Origin: Cellulomonas sp. WB94
GTDB taxonomy: Bacteria > Actinomycetota > Actinomycetes > Actinomycetales > Cellulomonadaceae
Length of the DNA stretch: 64,000 nt
Assembly (NCBI RefSeq): GCF_003115775.1
Contig: NZ_QEES01000005.1
Coordinates: forward strand, 1-64,000
Direction of reading: 5' to 3'
The notes under the pieces were generated by a model, which worked only from the letters and a program-made list of their open reading frames with translations, was not told the origin of the DNA and searched no databases. The translations under genes were made by a program, and so were the position numbers. Below, piece after piece: positions 48,043 through 55,035 of the stretch; position 1 is the first letter of the stretch, and each line of letters begins with the position of its first letter.

Positions 48043-49983
48043 TCACTCCTCCCGGGAGTCGTAGTCGGCCGCGGGCACCACCATCCGGCGTGCTGCGCGC
48101 GCCCTGGACGTGAACCGTGACCGCATGAACTGCTGCGTCTGACCGCTCTGGCCGAACCCGAGGATCCGGCGTGCGGCGATCTCGAAGAACCACAAGGCCA
48201 TCGGCCCGTCCTGCCGCAGATCCTTGCCGCGCACCCCCGGCCGCCACACCAACAGCTCGTCGATGAGCAGCTTGACGCCCTGCGAGTAGTCCGGGTCGGG
48301 CAGGGACAGCAGGTTGTCGCCGTTGTGCACCGACCGACCGGCACCCTCGTGGATGCGTCGGGCGCTGCCGAACACGGTCGCCACGGAGGCCACCCCGAAG
48401 TCGGGGTCGGTCTTGTTCTTGGACGTGTAGTGCGGCATGAGCCGCACCCCGCGCGCCGCCAGGTACGACGTGATCTCAGGGTCCTGGGTGAGGAACAGCT
48501 GGAACGCGTTCGACTCGATCACCCACTCCTGCACCCCGTACTCCTCCGTCACCCGCTTGATGGTCTCCCGGATGTACTGGGGGGTCGGGTGGGTCTGCAC
48601 CCAGGCGTTCTCGAGGTACTGCTTCTTGTCGGCCCGGTTCACGCTGCCCACCACCGTGAACGTGTCCCCGGCCATCGCCGGGTCCATGGTGGCGATCGTG
48701 TACATGCCCTCCTTGCCGTTGCGGGGGTGACCCCACGCCCCGGCGGTCAACGGGCCCGGCTTCCGCCGACGGTCCACCGCCCCTTGCACGCACACCGGCT
48801 GGAACGTGGCGTCGTCCGCCACCTGCTGCTGCTGGTACACCAGCGCCCACACGGCCGCCGGCTTCGCGTTGCGGATCTTCTCGCACCGCGCACCAGGGAA
48901 CATCTCGAACAGGCCCGTCGTCGGGTCCGGCTCCTGGCCGGGCTCGTACGCGGTGGACGACCACGGCCACAGGGTCACCCAGTCGTCCGCAGTGTCCCCG
49001 AACGCCAGCACCATCGGCTGCCGTAGGTACGACCACGGGGACCGACCCGACAGGTACCGGTCCTCAGCCCGCAGCTCCGAGTACAGGTCGGTGGACGCCA
49101 GGCGGGTGCCGATAACCAGGATCTTCCCGTCGTGAACCCGGGACTCCACCTCAGAGTCGATCCAGCGCAGCTGCTGCTCGTACTGGGCGGCGTTGTCCAA
49201 CGTCACCACGTCGTCCAGGATGATCAGGTCGGCGCGGTGCCCGTAGATGGTGGACCCCAGACCCAGGGCCTCCACGGTCGGGTCGTTCTGGTCCCGGTCG
49301 ATGCCGGCCACGTAGATCCGGTTCGCACCGAACGACCCACGGCCAGCCTCCGGCTTGAACCCGCCGTCCGGCGCGTACGTGGCCTGCAGCTTGGCGAACA
49401 GGTTCGAGGTGAGCCGCTGCTTGATCTGGTACAGGAACGAGGCCGCGAACTCCTGCTTCTTGGAGATGATCAGGATGCGGACGTTCGGGTTCATGCAGAT
49501 CCGGTACGTCGCGTAGTCGACGGTGATCGTCTGCGACTTGGAATGCCCAGGGGGGACGTTCACGATCAGCCGGTTCGGGTTCCGCTTGTCCCAGCTGCAC
49601 CCTTCAATGGGTGTCGGGTCGCGGCCTTCCAGAACGTCAACCCACTGCTGCTGGTGCTCGTATGTGTCGTACCCCAGGAACTCTTTCCGCCACGCTGCGA
49701 AATCCAGGGCGTACGCATCGGAGTCCAGCCCGCGGTTCTTCGCGGACGCCCGGTCCGCGCGCACCTTGTTCACCTGGCCGGCGAACTCTTTGTCGTTCCG
49801 CCGCCATTCCTCGTAGGTGCGGGTTGTGCGCCCCACCGCAGCCATGGCGTCCTCCACCAGGACCCCGTGTGCGATCGCGTCCACCACGCGCTTCTTCGCC
49901 TCACCGATCGACACCTGACCGGGCACCGGCACAGAGCACCCCCAAGGTGTTTCATGCGCCGCAGGGCAGACGCGCAGGTTCAT
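48043..49983 (-). CDS. Terminase large subunit with an N-terminal HTH-like extension
   Basis: The 646-residue protein packages DNA into the head. The ATPase part shows a Walker A variant VNVPPGHSKSQT near residue 140 and Walker B LIILDDVV; the nuclease part has TIATMDPAMAGDTFTVVG with metal-binding aspartates and WVIESNAFQLFL. The first ~90 residues (IGEAKKRVVDAIAHGVLVED, then AAVGRTTRTYEEWR) look like a helix-turn-helix resembling a small-terminase DNA-binding domain, and no separate small terminase is seen. The ATG at 49983 lacks a good ribosome site, so a downstream GTG start is possible. Confidence 0.9.
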   Translation of the reverse strand: MNLRVCPAAHETPWGCSVPVPGQVSIGEAKKRVVDAIAHGVLVEDAMAAVGRTTRTYEEWRRNDKEFAGQVNKVRADRASAKNRGLDSDAYALDFAAWRKEFLGYDTYEHQQQWVDVLEGRDPTPIEGCSWDKRNPNRLIVNVPPGHSKSQTITVDYATYRICMNPNVRILIISKKQEFAASFLYQIKQRLTSNLFAKLQATYAPDGGFKPEAGRGSFGANRIYVAGIDRDQNDPTVEALGLGSTIYGHRADLIILDDVVTLDNAAQYEQQLRWIDSEVESRVHDGKILVIGTRLASTDLYSELRAEDRYLSGRSPWSYLRQPMVLAFGDTADDWVTLWPWSSTAYEPGQEPDPTTGLFEMFPGARCEKIRNAKPAAVWALVYQQQQVADDATFQPVCVQGAVDRRRKPGPLTAGAWGHPRNGKEGMYTIATMDPAMAGDTFTVVGSVNRADKKQYLENAWVQTHPTPQYIRETIKRVTEEYGVQEWVIESNAFQLFLTQDPEITSYLAARGVRLMPHYTSKNKTDPDFGVASVATVFGSARRIHEGAGRSVHNGDNLLSLPDPDYSQGVKLLIDELLVWRPGVRGKDLRQDGPMALWFFEIAARRILGFGQSGQTQQFMRSRFTSRARAARRMVVPAADYDSREE

Positions 49984-50255
49984 GTTTCAACGACACGCCG
50001 CACGGCAACACGGGGGCGTATGCAAACCGCTATGCACGGTGGTGGGGTGGGGGGCCACCTGTGGGGGCGAGCTGTCCAGACCTCGCCGCACACCACACGA
50101 ACCCCGCCGGCCAGTCCCAGGGTGCACACAGGACCCAGCCGGGGTGCCAGCTCGAGCCCAGCGGCGTTGCCGCGCCAGCCCAGGGCGAACCGTTCGCACC
50201 CACCCGCAACGACACGCGCCTCGCGCGCGTGCGCGTCATACAAGCCTGTTCTCAA

Positions 50256-50293
50256 GCCGCACGCACCACAGCGTGCGGCACTGAGCAGTGCCG
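50256..50293 (-). promoter_or_regulatory. Two mutually exclusive hairpins in the terminase leader
   Basis: GCCGCACGC/GCGTGCGGC (50256-50264, 50271-50279) and CGGCACTG/CAGTGCCG (50276-50283, 50286-50293) share four bases, so only one can form. Overlapping perfect stems in a leader are what an attenuator would look like, but no T-run is present and a cos-proximal packaging signal is an alternative. Confidence 0.4.
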
Positions 50294-50294
50294 G

Positions 50295-50343
50295 GTCGCT
50301 CCATCATCGGGTGCCTACGGCACCCTCGATGTCGCTCCATTAT
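50295..50343 (-). promoter_or_regulatory. Putative late promoter with repeat-flanked operator
   Basis: On the minus strand a perfect -10 box TATAAT (50343-50338) stands out in GC-rich DNA; a -35 box is not evident. Immediately downstream are two copies of a 13-bp repeat, GTCGCTCCATCAT (50295-50307) and GTCGCTCCATTAT (50331-50343), flanking a 17-bp perfect palindrome GGGTGCC-TAC-GGCACCC (50309-50325). It would drive the terminase operon across a 350-nt leader. Confidence 0.5.
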
Positions 50344-50858
50344 ATAGAATCCGTCGGACCACAGATCCCTGTCCTGACCTGCGACGACACGCCGAAGAAC
50401 CGGTCCAAGTTGCAACGCATCCGGGCGTGCCCCCCACACGGAGCGGGATGTAGACGGGGACAGTACCCCCCACACAGACGAGCCGCGCTTAGCATCCCCC
50501 GGGTCAAGTGCGGCCACGCGAGGGGGCCCCACCCTCCCCCCTCCCCTGCCCTGCTGACGGGCCCATGAGTGCCTGTCACCAGGGGTAGTCAGGCACGGAG
50601 GGCAGGGATCAGCTCAGGTTGCCCTTACTTGTCCAGGTCAGGGCCCTATTACGTGGCTTTGTACCAACATCGTGGCACAAAGAGCCCGAATCGCACGACT
50701 GTCCATCCGTATGTGTCACGTGTGCGTCACACGTTGTGCATCCGAGACGTCGACACGCGTCGATGCGTCCATCCGATGTGCAACCAGCAGGTTGCATGTG
50801 GGCGTAGCTGCGTGCTGCCTGCTGGCGCGTGCCTGGGTGTTGTGTGCGCGTGCAGCTT

Positions 50859-50913
50859 TCACCCGTTCGGGTGATGTGCGCGTGTTGTGCACGCGTCCCG
50901 CTGCGCCCATACT
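50859..50913 (+). promoter_or_regulatory. Putative rightward early promoter with palindromic operator
   Basis: TTGTGC (50885-50890) and CATACT (50908-50913) are spaced by 17 bp. Just upstream is a perfect palindrome TCACCCG-TT-CGGGTGA (50859-50874), and another, TGCAACC-AGCA-GGTTGCA, is at 50779-50796. These would be good repressor-binding sites. The start point would be about 50920, some 30 bp before the first gene. Confidence 0.55.
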
Positions 50914-50950
50914 GGGGGAACAACAGGGACTAGCGGAACGGGTGAGCATC

Positions 50951-51097
50951 ATGGCTGCGCGCACGTACATCGTCGAATTCGCTGACGGCTACAACATTCC
51001 GGTCACTGCGCTGAGCGCCCGCGACGCGCGAAACCTGGCGATCGAACGCGTCGAGACCGACCCCGAAGACCACGGCTCTATCGCGTACGTCGACTAG
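50951..51097 (+). CDS. First gene of the early operon, 48-residue unknown protein
   Basis: The product MAARTYIVEFADGYNIPVTAL... continues with a helical ARDARNLAIERVETD segment. No domain is recognised. The GTG nine bases upstream (50942) is an alternative start; ACGGGTGAG would be the ribosome site for the ATG. A small protein with a beta-hairpin and one helix is possible. It is the first rightward gene after the putative promoter and is followed nine bases later by a tRNA-like element. Confidence 0.65.
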   Translation: MAARTYIVEFADGYNIPVTALSARDARNLAIERVETDPEDHGSIAYVD

Positions 51098-51106
51098 GCA
51101 CAAACG

Positions 51107-51151
51107 GCCCGCCATGGTGGCGGTTCGGCGGTTCGATTCCGCCGGCGGGCA
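51107..51151 (+). ncRNA. tRNA-like minihelix 1
   Basis: GCCCGCC (51107-51113) pairs perfectly with GGCGGGC (51144-51150). Directly inside lies a T-arm: GGCGG (51127-51131), loop TTCGATT (51132-51138), CCGCC (51139-51143), with no gap before the acceptor strand. The acceptor and T-arm give the same 7+5 bp stack as a real tRNA; the D and anticodon arms are replaced by a 13-nt linker, ATGGTGGCGGTTC. A competing hairpin CCGCC/GGCGG is possible. It lies between the first and second gene of the operon. Confidence 0.65.
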
Positions 51152-51180
51152 CTGGGAAGTCAACGTCAAGGGGAGGAATC

Positions 51181-51531
51181 ATGTTCCGGAACAGCATGCA
51201 CGAGACGTCTGGTGGTCACCTGTCGGTGCACCTGACACCGGTGCCGCTCGAGCTGACCACGGGTGAGCCGTTGCCGGGTGAGGACCCGTGCGACGCGCGG
51301 TCGTGGGTGCAGCGCTTGTCGGACAGGATCGCCCCGGTGCAGTCGGGTGACCTGTCGCGGCTGGACCTGGCGGACGGTCGGTCGGACCTGTCGGGCGCGG
51401 TGGACGCGGTGCGTGCTGACATGGCGGAGGACGGGGCGACGGACCCGGGCCCGTACCTGGACCCGATGGCGCTTGCCGACTTCGGCGTGACCCGTGCGCA
51501 GGTTCTGGCGGCGTTCGGTCGACGCGACTAG
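51181..51531 (+). CDS. Unknown early protein, 116 residues
   Basis: The ATG follows GGGGAGGAATC, an excellent ribosome site. The product has an N-terminal beta-like stretch (HLSVHLTPVPLELTTGEPLP), then helical acidic parts (LSDRIAPVQSGDLSRLDLAD) and ends GVTRAQVLAAFGRRD. No cysteine, metal or nucleotide motif is seen. It is acidic and could be a host-takeover protein; nothing in the sequence proves it. Confidence 0.65.
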   Translation: MFRNSMHETSGGHLSVHLTPVPLELTTGEPLPGEDPCDARSWVQRLSDRIAPVQSGDLSRLDLADGRSDLSGAVDAVRADMAEDGATDPGPYLDPMALADFGVTRAQVLAAFGRRD

Positions 51532-51539
51532 GCACGGCA

Positions 51540-51573
51540 GCCCGTGCGTGCGCTCACGGATCGGCGCACGGGC
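51540..51573 (+). ncRNA. Intergenic hairpin resembling a minihelix without T-loop
   Basis: GCCCGTGCG (51540-51548) pairs perfectly with CGCACGGGC (51565-51573). An alternative pairing gives GCCCG/CGGGC stacked on TGCGC/GCGCA with a 10-nt loop, the size of the minihelices elsewhere in this operon, but the loop TCACGGATCG is not T-loop-like. A second hairpin, CGCGACG/CGTCGCG, follows at 51580-51596. Confidence 0.45.
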
Positions 51574-51624
51574 ACGAGACGCGACGCAACGTCGCGCGAG
51601 GCAGAGCACGAGAGGGGAGCTGGC

Positions 51625-51942
51625 ATGTCGATTCTGACGCGTGACGCGTTGACGGTTGCCGAGGCGCAGCGGATCCGCGCGGAGCTGGTGGCAAGGTTCA
51701 GCCACGCGCCGCGGGTGGCGCACGCGACGCAGCTCGAGGCGGACCCGGCCGGGTGGTCGTTCCGGCTCGAGCACGCTTCCGACCTGTGGGACGTGGTGCA
51801 GATCCCCCGCGCGACCGCGCCCGCATTCGGGCTGCGTGACCGTGCGTACGGTCCCACGTTCGGCCCGGACGATCGGTGCACAGTGTGCGCCGAACACATC
51901 GCGGACCCTCACGCGCCTTTCTGCGTGTGGTCGGATCGCTGA
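51625..51942 (+). CDS. Unknown early protein with C-terminal CxxC-type motif
   Basis: The 105-residue product has a helical N-terminal half (VAEAQRIRAELVARFSHAPR) and a C-terminal segment CTVCAEHIADPHAPFC, whose cysteines and histidines could bind one zinc. The ATG follows GAGGGGAGCTGGC, a good ribosome site. No family is recognised. It is followed by a promoter-like sequence, so the ArdA gene may also be transcribed separately. Confidence 0.65.
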   Translation: MSILTRDALTVAEAQRIRAELVARFSHAPRVAHATQLEADPAGWSFRLEHASDLWDVVQIPRATAPAFGLRDRAYGPTFGPDDRCTVCAEHIADPHAPFCVWSDR

Positions 51943-51947
51943 CAATG

Positions 51948-51976
51948 TTGTAGCGGCGTGCTGAACGCGGTACGCT
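51948..51976 (+). promoter_or_regulatory. Putative ardA promoter overlapping a TTGTAGCG half-site
   Basis: TTGTAG (51948-51953) and TACGCT (51971-51976) are spaced by 17 bp, 34 bp before the ArdA start codon. The half-site TTGTAGCG (51948-51955) overlaps the -35 box, so the proposed operator would block this promoter. No partner half-site is seen here. Confidence 0.5.
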
Positions 51977-52009
51977 GACAGTATCGACGGAACGGAAGGC
52001 GGAAACACA

Positions 52010-52567
52010 ATGGCTGACAACGACGCACCTACCGTCTGGGTCGGGTGCCTGGGCTGCTACAACGGTGGCGCACTGGTGGGCGCGTGGTTCGACGCGACCG
52101 ACGCCCCGCAGGACATGGCGGAATTCGCGGCCGCCGGAGTGAAGGTGCCCGGGGCGCACGCGCTCGAGGCTCACGAGGAGTTGTGGTGCTTCGACTTCGA
52201 GGACACATCCGGCCTGTTCACGGGTGAGTGCTCCCCCGCGGAAGCGCGGCGGCTGGGCGAACTGCACGCCGCGATCGTCGCGGACGCCTACCCCGTGAGT
52301 GCCGTGGTCGCGTGGCACGACTGGTGCGGCGCGGACCTCGAGGAGTGGGACAAGCCGACGCGTGAAGCGTTCGAGGACGCGTACGCCGGCGAGTGGCACT
52401 CCGAGGAGGAGTACGCGCAGGACTTGGCGGAGTCCATCGGCGCCATCTCATCTGACGCGACGTGGCCGTGTACGTGCATCGACTGGGAGCAAGCGGCGCG
52501 TGAGCTGTTCACGGACTACGTGTCTGTTCAGTCACCCTTCGGCGTCTACGTCTTCCGCAACGTGTAG
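52010..52567 (+). CDS. ardA: ArdA-family antirestriction protein
   Basis: ArdA proteins mimic DNA and inhibit type I restriction enzymes. The 185-residue product matches: WVGCLGCYNGGALVGAWFDA at the start, the middle DLEEWDKPTREAFEDAYAGE, and EEYAQDLAES with CIDWEQAARELFTDY and YVFRNV at the end. It is strongly acidic, as expected of a DNA mimic. The ATG follows CGGAAGGCGGAAACACA. It is early in the operon, where an incoming phage genome would need it, and its stop codon overlaps a dyad motif. Confidence 0.92.
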   Translation: MADNDAPTVWVGCLGCYNGGALVGAWFDATDAPQDMAEFAAAGVKVPGAHALEAHEELWCFDFEDTSGLFTGECSPAEARRLGELHAAIVADAYPVSAVVAWHDWCGADLEEWDKPTREAFEDAYAGEWHSEEEYAQDLAESIGAISSDATWPCTCIDWEQAARELFTDYVSVQSPFGVYVFRNV

Positions 52568-52585
52568 CAGCGTCGCGCGCTGCAA
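52565..52585. promoter_or_regulatory. Dyad element at the ardA stop codon
   Basis: TAGCAGCG (52565-52572) and CGCTGCAA (52578-52585) form an inverted repeat with a 5-bp spacer and one mismatch; the first three bases are the ardA stop codon. It resembles the dyads at 26308 and 55004, which have 6-bp spacers. As RNA it would be a 7-bp hairpin. Confidence 0.5.
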
Positions 52586-52589
52586 CATC

Positions 52590-52635
52590 GCCCCGAATCT
52601 AGCGGCACTGGGGAGTGCGAGCCTCCCCCGGGGCA
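52590..52635 (+). ncRNA. tRNA-like minihelix 3
   Basis: GCCCCG (52590-52595) pairs with CGGGGC (52629-52634), and directly inside GGGGAG (52610-52615), loop TGCGAGC (52616-52622), CTCCCC (52623-52628). The 6+6 bp stack has the 12-bp length of a tRNA acceptor plus T-arm. The loop differs from TTCRANY only at its second base. The linker is 14 nt. A GC hairpin, CGGGCC/GGCCCG, follows at 52640-52660. Confidence 0.55.
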
Positions 52636-52678
52636 CGAACGGGCCGGAACCGCTGGCCCGCTGTTCGGAAGGATCGCC

Positions 52679-53887
52679 ATGACTGCCACACTCGAGGCGC
52701 CCGCCGTCACCACGACGGCCCGGGTGTCCCTGCTGGACCTGGACCGCGCGGCAAAGCTGCTGCGCGTCACCCTCCCGTCTCGCCCGATCGCGCGGGAGAC
52801 GGGCGGCATCCGTGTGACCGGCCGCGCCGGCGTGGTGTCGCTCGAGTCGTTCGACTACGCGACGGGCGGCCGGGTGCTGTCGCGCATGGACGGCGACGAC
52901 TTCGGGCCCGTCGTGCTCGAGGGTCGCGCACTGCTGGACGCGTTCAAGGCGGCCGGTCTGGGTGTGCGCGCGGTGGCGCGCGTCACCGCGGACGTCACCC
53001 TGACCGTGCCTGCGGACGGCCCGGTGCAGGTGCACGGCCCGAACGGTGCGCAGCCGACCGTGGCGCGCATGCACATCGACCCTGACAACCTGCCGGACCT
53101 GCCCGCCGTGGTGGGCCCGTCCGTGACGGTGGACGGCGACAAGCTGACCCGGGCGGCCGGTGCGGTGGCGGCCGGGGCGTCGCGCGACGTGACGCTGCCC
53201 CTCCTGTCCGGTGCGCGTGTCACGTTCACCGCGGACACGGTGCAGATGGTCACCACCGACCGCTACCGGTTGCACGAGGCGACCGTGCCGGCGTCCCCCA
53301 TGTCGACGGCCGACCTGCCGGCGGACGTGCTGCTGCCGGCGGTCCTGCTGCACAAGCTGGTCAAGCTGGTGCCGGCCGGGGAGGACGTCACCGTCGTCGT
53401 GTCGGTGCGGGACACCCGGGACGTGTGGGCCCGCCTGTCGTGGCCGGGTGCGGACGTCCTGCTGCTGTCGATCGACGGGGACTACCCGGCGGTGGATCGT
53501 CTGTGGCCGGACAACCCGCCGCACACCGCGGTGGTGGACCGGGCGGCACTGCTGGCCGCCGTGAAGACGGTGCAGCCGTTCTGCGAGCGCAACATGCCGG
53601 TGCGTCTCGACTTCGGCATCGACTGCCTGACGGTGCACAACGGGGACACGGAGGCGCCCATGTCGGCGGCACCCGTCCAGGCCGGTGTGCAGGTGGACGG
53701 CATGGACGGCGTGGCGTTCAACCCGTCGTTCCTGGTGGACGCGCTCGAGGCCCTGGACGGGCCCACGGTCACCCTGCACATGTCCGACCAGGTGCGTCAG
53801 GGTGCCGCGTTCGTCCTCAAGCCGGTCGAGTTCACGGACGGCGGGCCGGCCCGCGTGCTGCTGGTGCCCATCCGGTTCGGCGGCTAG
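52679..53887 (+). CDS. Phage DNA polymerase sliding clamp (DnaN-like)
   Basis: The 402-residue protein has the beta-clamp fold in three domains. TDRYRLHEATVPASP in the middle domain matches the family YRL segment, DYPAVDRLWPDNPP a second clamp motif, and the last domain ends FVLKPVEFTDGGPARVLLVPIRFGG. Clamps encircle DNA and tether the replicative polymerase; this one would act in phage replication or recruit the host polymerase. The ATG follows CGGAAGGATCGCC. No phage DNA polymerase is visible in the window. It has an N-terminal extension rich in Ala/Thr. Confidence 0.88.
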   Translation: MTATLEAPAVTTTARVSLLDLDRAAKLLRVTLPSRPIARETGGIRVTGRAGVVSLESFDYATGGRVLSRMDGDDFGPVVLEGRALLDAFKAAGLGVRAVARVTADVTLTVPADGPVQVHGPNGAQPTVARMHIDPDNLPDLPAVVGPSVTVDGDKLTRAAGAVAAGASRDVTLPLLSGARVTFTADTVQMVTTDRYRLHEATVPASPMSTADLPADVLLPAVLLHKLVKLVPAGEDVTVVVSVRDTRDVWARLSWPGADVLLLSIDGDYPAVDRLWPDNPPHTAVVDRAALLAAVKTVQPFCERNMPVRLDFGIDCLTVHNGDTEAPMSAAPVQAGVQVDGMDGVAFNPSFLVDALEALDGPTVTLHMSDQVRQGAAFVLKPVEFTDGGPARVLLVPIRFGG

Positions 53888-53902
53888 GCCGCGCAAGCGG
53901 TG

Positions 53903-53951
53903 GCCGGGTGACGGTATGGCCGTCCCGGGGGTCCGAGTCCCCCACCCGGCG
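53903..53951 (+). ncRNA. tRNA-like minihelix 2, the best-formed copy
   Basis: GCCGGGT (53903-53909) pairs perfectly with ACCCGGC (53944-53950). The T-arm is GGGGG (53927-53931), loop TCCGAGT (53932-53938), CCCCC (53939-53943), joined directly to the acceptor strand, then a discriminator-like G at 53951. Between acceptor and T-arm is one hairpin, GACGG-TATGG-CCGTC (53910-53924). It looks like a tRNA in which the D and anticodon arms are replaced by a single 5-bp arm. It lies between the sliding clamp gene and the 337-residue gene. Confidence 0.7.
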
Positions 53952-53986
53952 CTCGAGCATCACCCAACCTGACGAAAGGCAGACCG

Positions 53987-55000
53987 ATGAGCATCACAAC
54001 CGAGTCAGCACCGGCGGTCGACATCACCCAGCTGGAGCCGCTTCCGTGGCTGCACCTGGTGGACACCACGTGCACACCCTTGACGCTCGGGGCCGAGTTC
54101 CTGGTGACCGGCGCGTACTCGCGGACCGACGACATCGGCCGAGTGATGACGCTCGAGTCGACCGATGGGGTTAGTGCGCACCCGCTGATGGCGCAGCCCG
54201 ACCCGGACCGGGTTCAGTACTTCTGCTACACGGGCGTGGCGATCAATCCGCCGGTGTCGCGCGGTGACGTGATCGGGATCGTCCGCGACACCCCGCTCGA
54301 CTGGCACTACCCGTCCCGCCGCGGTGACGTCCTGACGGTCGACTCTGGCAGTGGCCGACTGGGGTCGCCCGGCGGGGTGATCGGCTACAACTCGATGTCC
54401 GATCACCACGTGTGGGCGGGGGCCTACGTGAAGCTGACCGGCCGTCCCGGGACTCCGGCGGGGCCCGCCGACGCGCCGCACATCGCGTACACGGACACCA
54501 CCACGATCCCGTACGACGTCATGGTGACGGCGATCCGCAAGGCGGCCACGGTGCACGGTCTCGAGCGGGACGGCGAGCGGTTCATCGTCGCACTCGGCGC
54601 CCGGTACCAGCTCGGCATGGACGCCGACGCCGACCTGCAGTACATCGTCCGCGACCACTGGGGCGACCTGATCGCCCGGTTCGTGTACCAGGCGGACGCG
54701 GCCGCGTTCCTGGACGGCAAGACGTCCTCCACCCACCGCACCTACACGGTGGCCGACCTGCGCGACCGGGTGACCGGGGCCGCTGCGTTCTTCGGGTGGT
54801 GCGGGGAGGCGCTGCGTGAGTTCAACAGCGCGTTCGGGCCCACGGCCGGCACCTGGCGGGTGGAGGTGGACCCGGACGAGGACGACGAGGTGGACGAGAG
54901 CCTGCCGTTCGACGTGCGCGACCCCGACGGGCAGCTGGTGGCGTCGTTCCACACGCGTGCGGAGGCGGACGCGTACGTGGACGTGCGCAAGTCGGCGTAG
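53987..55000 (+). CDS. Unknown early protein, 337 residues
   Basis: The ATG follows GAAAGGCAGACCG. The N-terminal third is beta-rich with many aromatic residues (PLPWLHLVDTTC, VQYFCYTGVAI); a middle part is helical (DVMVTAIRKAATVHGLERDG), and the end is acidic (VDPDEDDEVDESLPFDVRDP), followed by a C-terminal domain with SFHTRAEADAYVDVRKS. I recognise no family. It is the largest unknown in the operon and its stop codon is three bases before the dyad at 55004. Confidence 0.65.
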   Translation: MSITTESAPAVDITQLEPLPWLHLVDTTCTPLTLGAEFLVTGAYSRTDDIGRVMTLESTDGVSAHPLMAQPDPDRVQYFCYTGVAINPPVSRGDVIGIVRDTPLDWHYPSRRGDVLTVDSGSGRLGSPGGVIGYNSMSDHHVWAGAYVKLTGRPGTPAGPADAPHIAYTDTTTIPYDVMVTAIRKAATVHGLERDGERFIVALGARYQLGMDADADLQYIVRDHWGDLIARFVYQADAAAFLDGKTSSTHRTYTVADLRDRVTGAAAFFGWCGEALREFNSAFGPTAGTWRVEVDPDEDDEVDESLPFDVRDPDGQLVASFHTRAEADAYVDVRKSA

Positions 55001-55003
55001 GTG

Positions 55004-55025
55004 TTGCAGCGTCACGCCGCTACGA
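55004..55025. promoter_or_regulatory. Dyad element after the 337-residue gene
   Basis: TTGCAGCG (55004-55011), a 6-bp spacer and CGCTACGA (55018-55025) form the same geometry as 26308-26329. It starts three bases after the stop codon. The first half-site is in the context GTGTTGCAGCGTCA, close to GTGTGTCAGCGTCA at 56954, another candidate half-site. Confidence 0.55.
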
Positions 55026-55035
55026 CGTGACGGGC

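Larger units (their letters stand above)
49984..50950. other. Control region between late and early transcription units; no gene seen
   Basis: This 967-bp gap separates the leftward terminase from the rightward operon. No open frame with a ribosome site and plausible composition was found. It contains several inverted repeats: GCCGCACGC/GCGTGCGGC (50256-50279), CGGCACTG/CAGTGCCG (50276-50293), GGGTGCC/GGCACCC (50309-50325), CCCTGCCCT/AGGGCAGGG around GTGCCTG/CAGGCAC (about 50546-50606), GGCTTTGT/ACAAAG-GCC (50654-50686), TGCAACC/GGTTGCA (50779-50796) and TCACCCG/CGGGTGA (50859-50874). It is a good place for cos, late promoter and early control, but I cannot assign these individually. Confidence 0.6.

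Noticed and set aside
50569-50874. Coding frame in the control region (and 49611-50453)
   Set aside because: No ribosome site, Cys/Arg-rich composition and overlap with several palindromes; treated as non-coding.
51107-51151. A normal tRNA gene at minihelix 1
   Set aside because: Only acceptor and T-arm are present, with a 13-nt linker and no anticodon arm, so it cannot decode.
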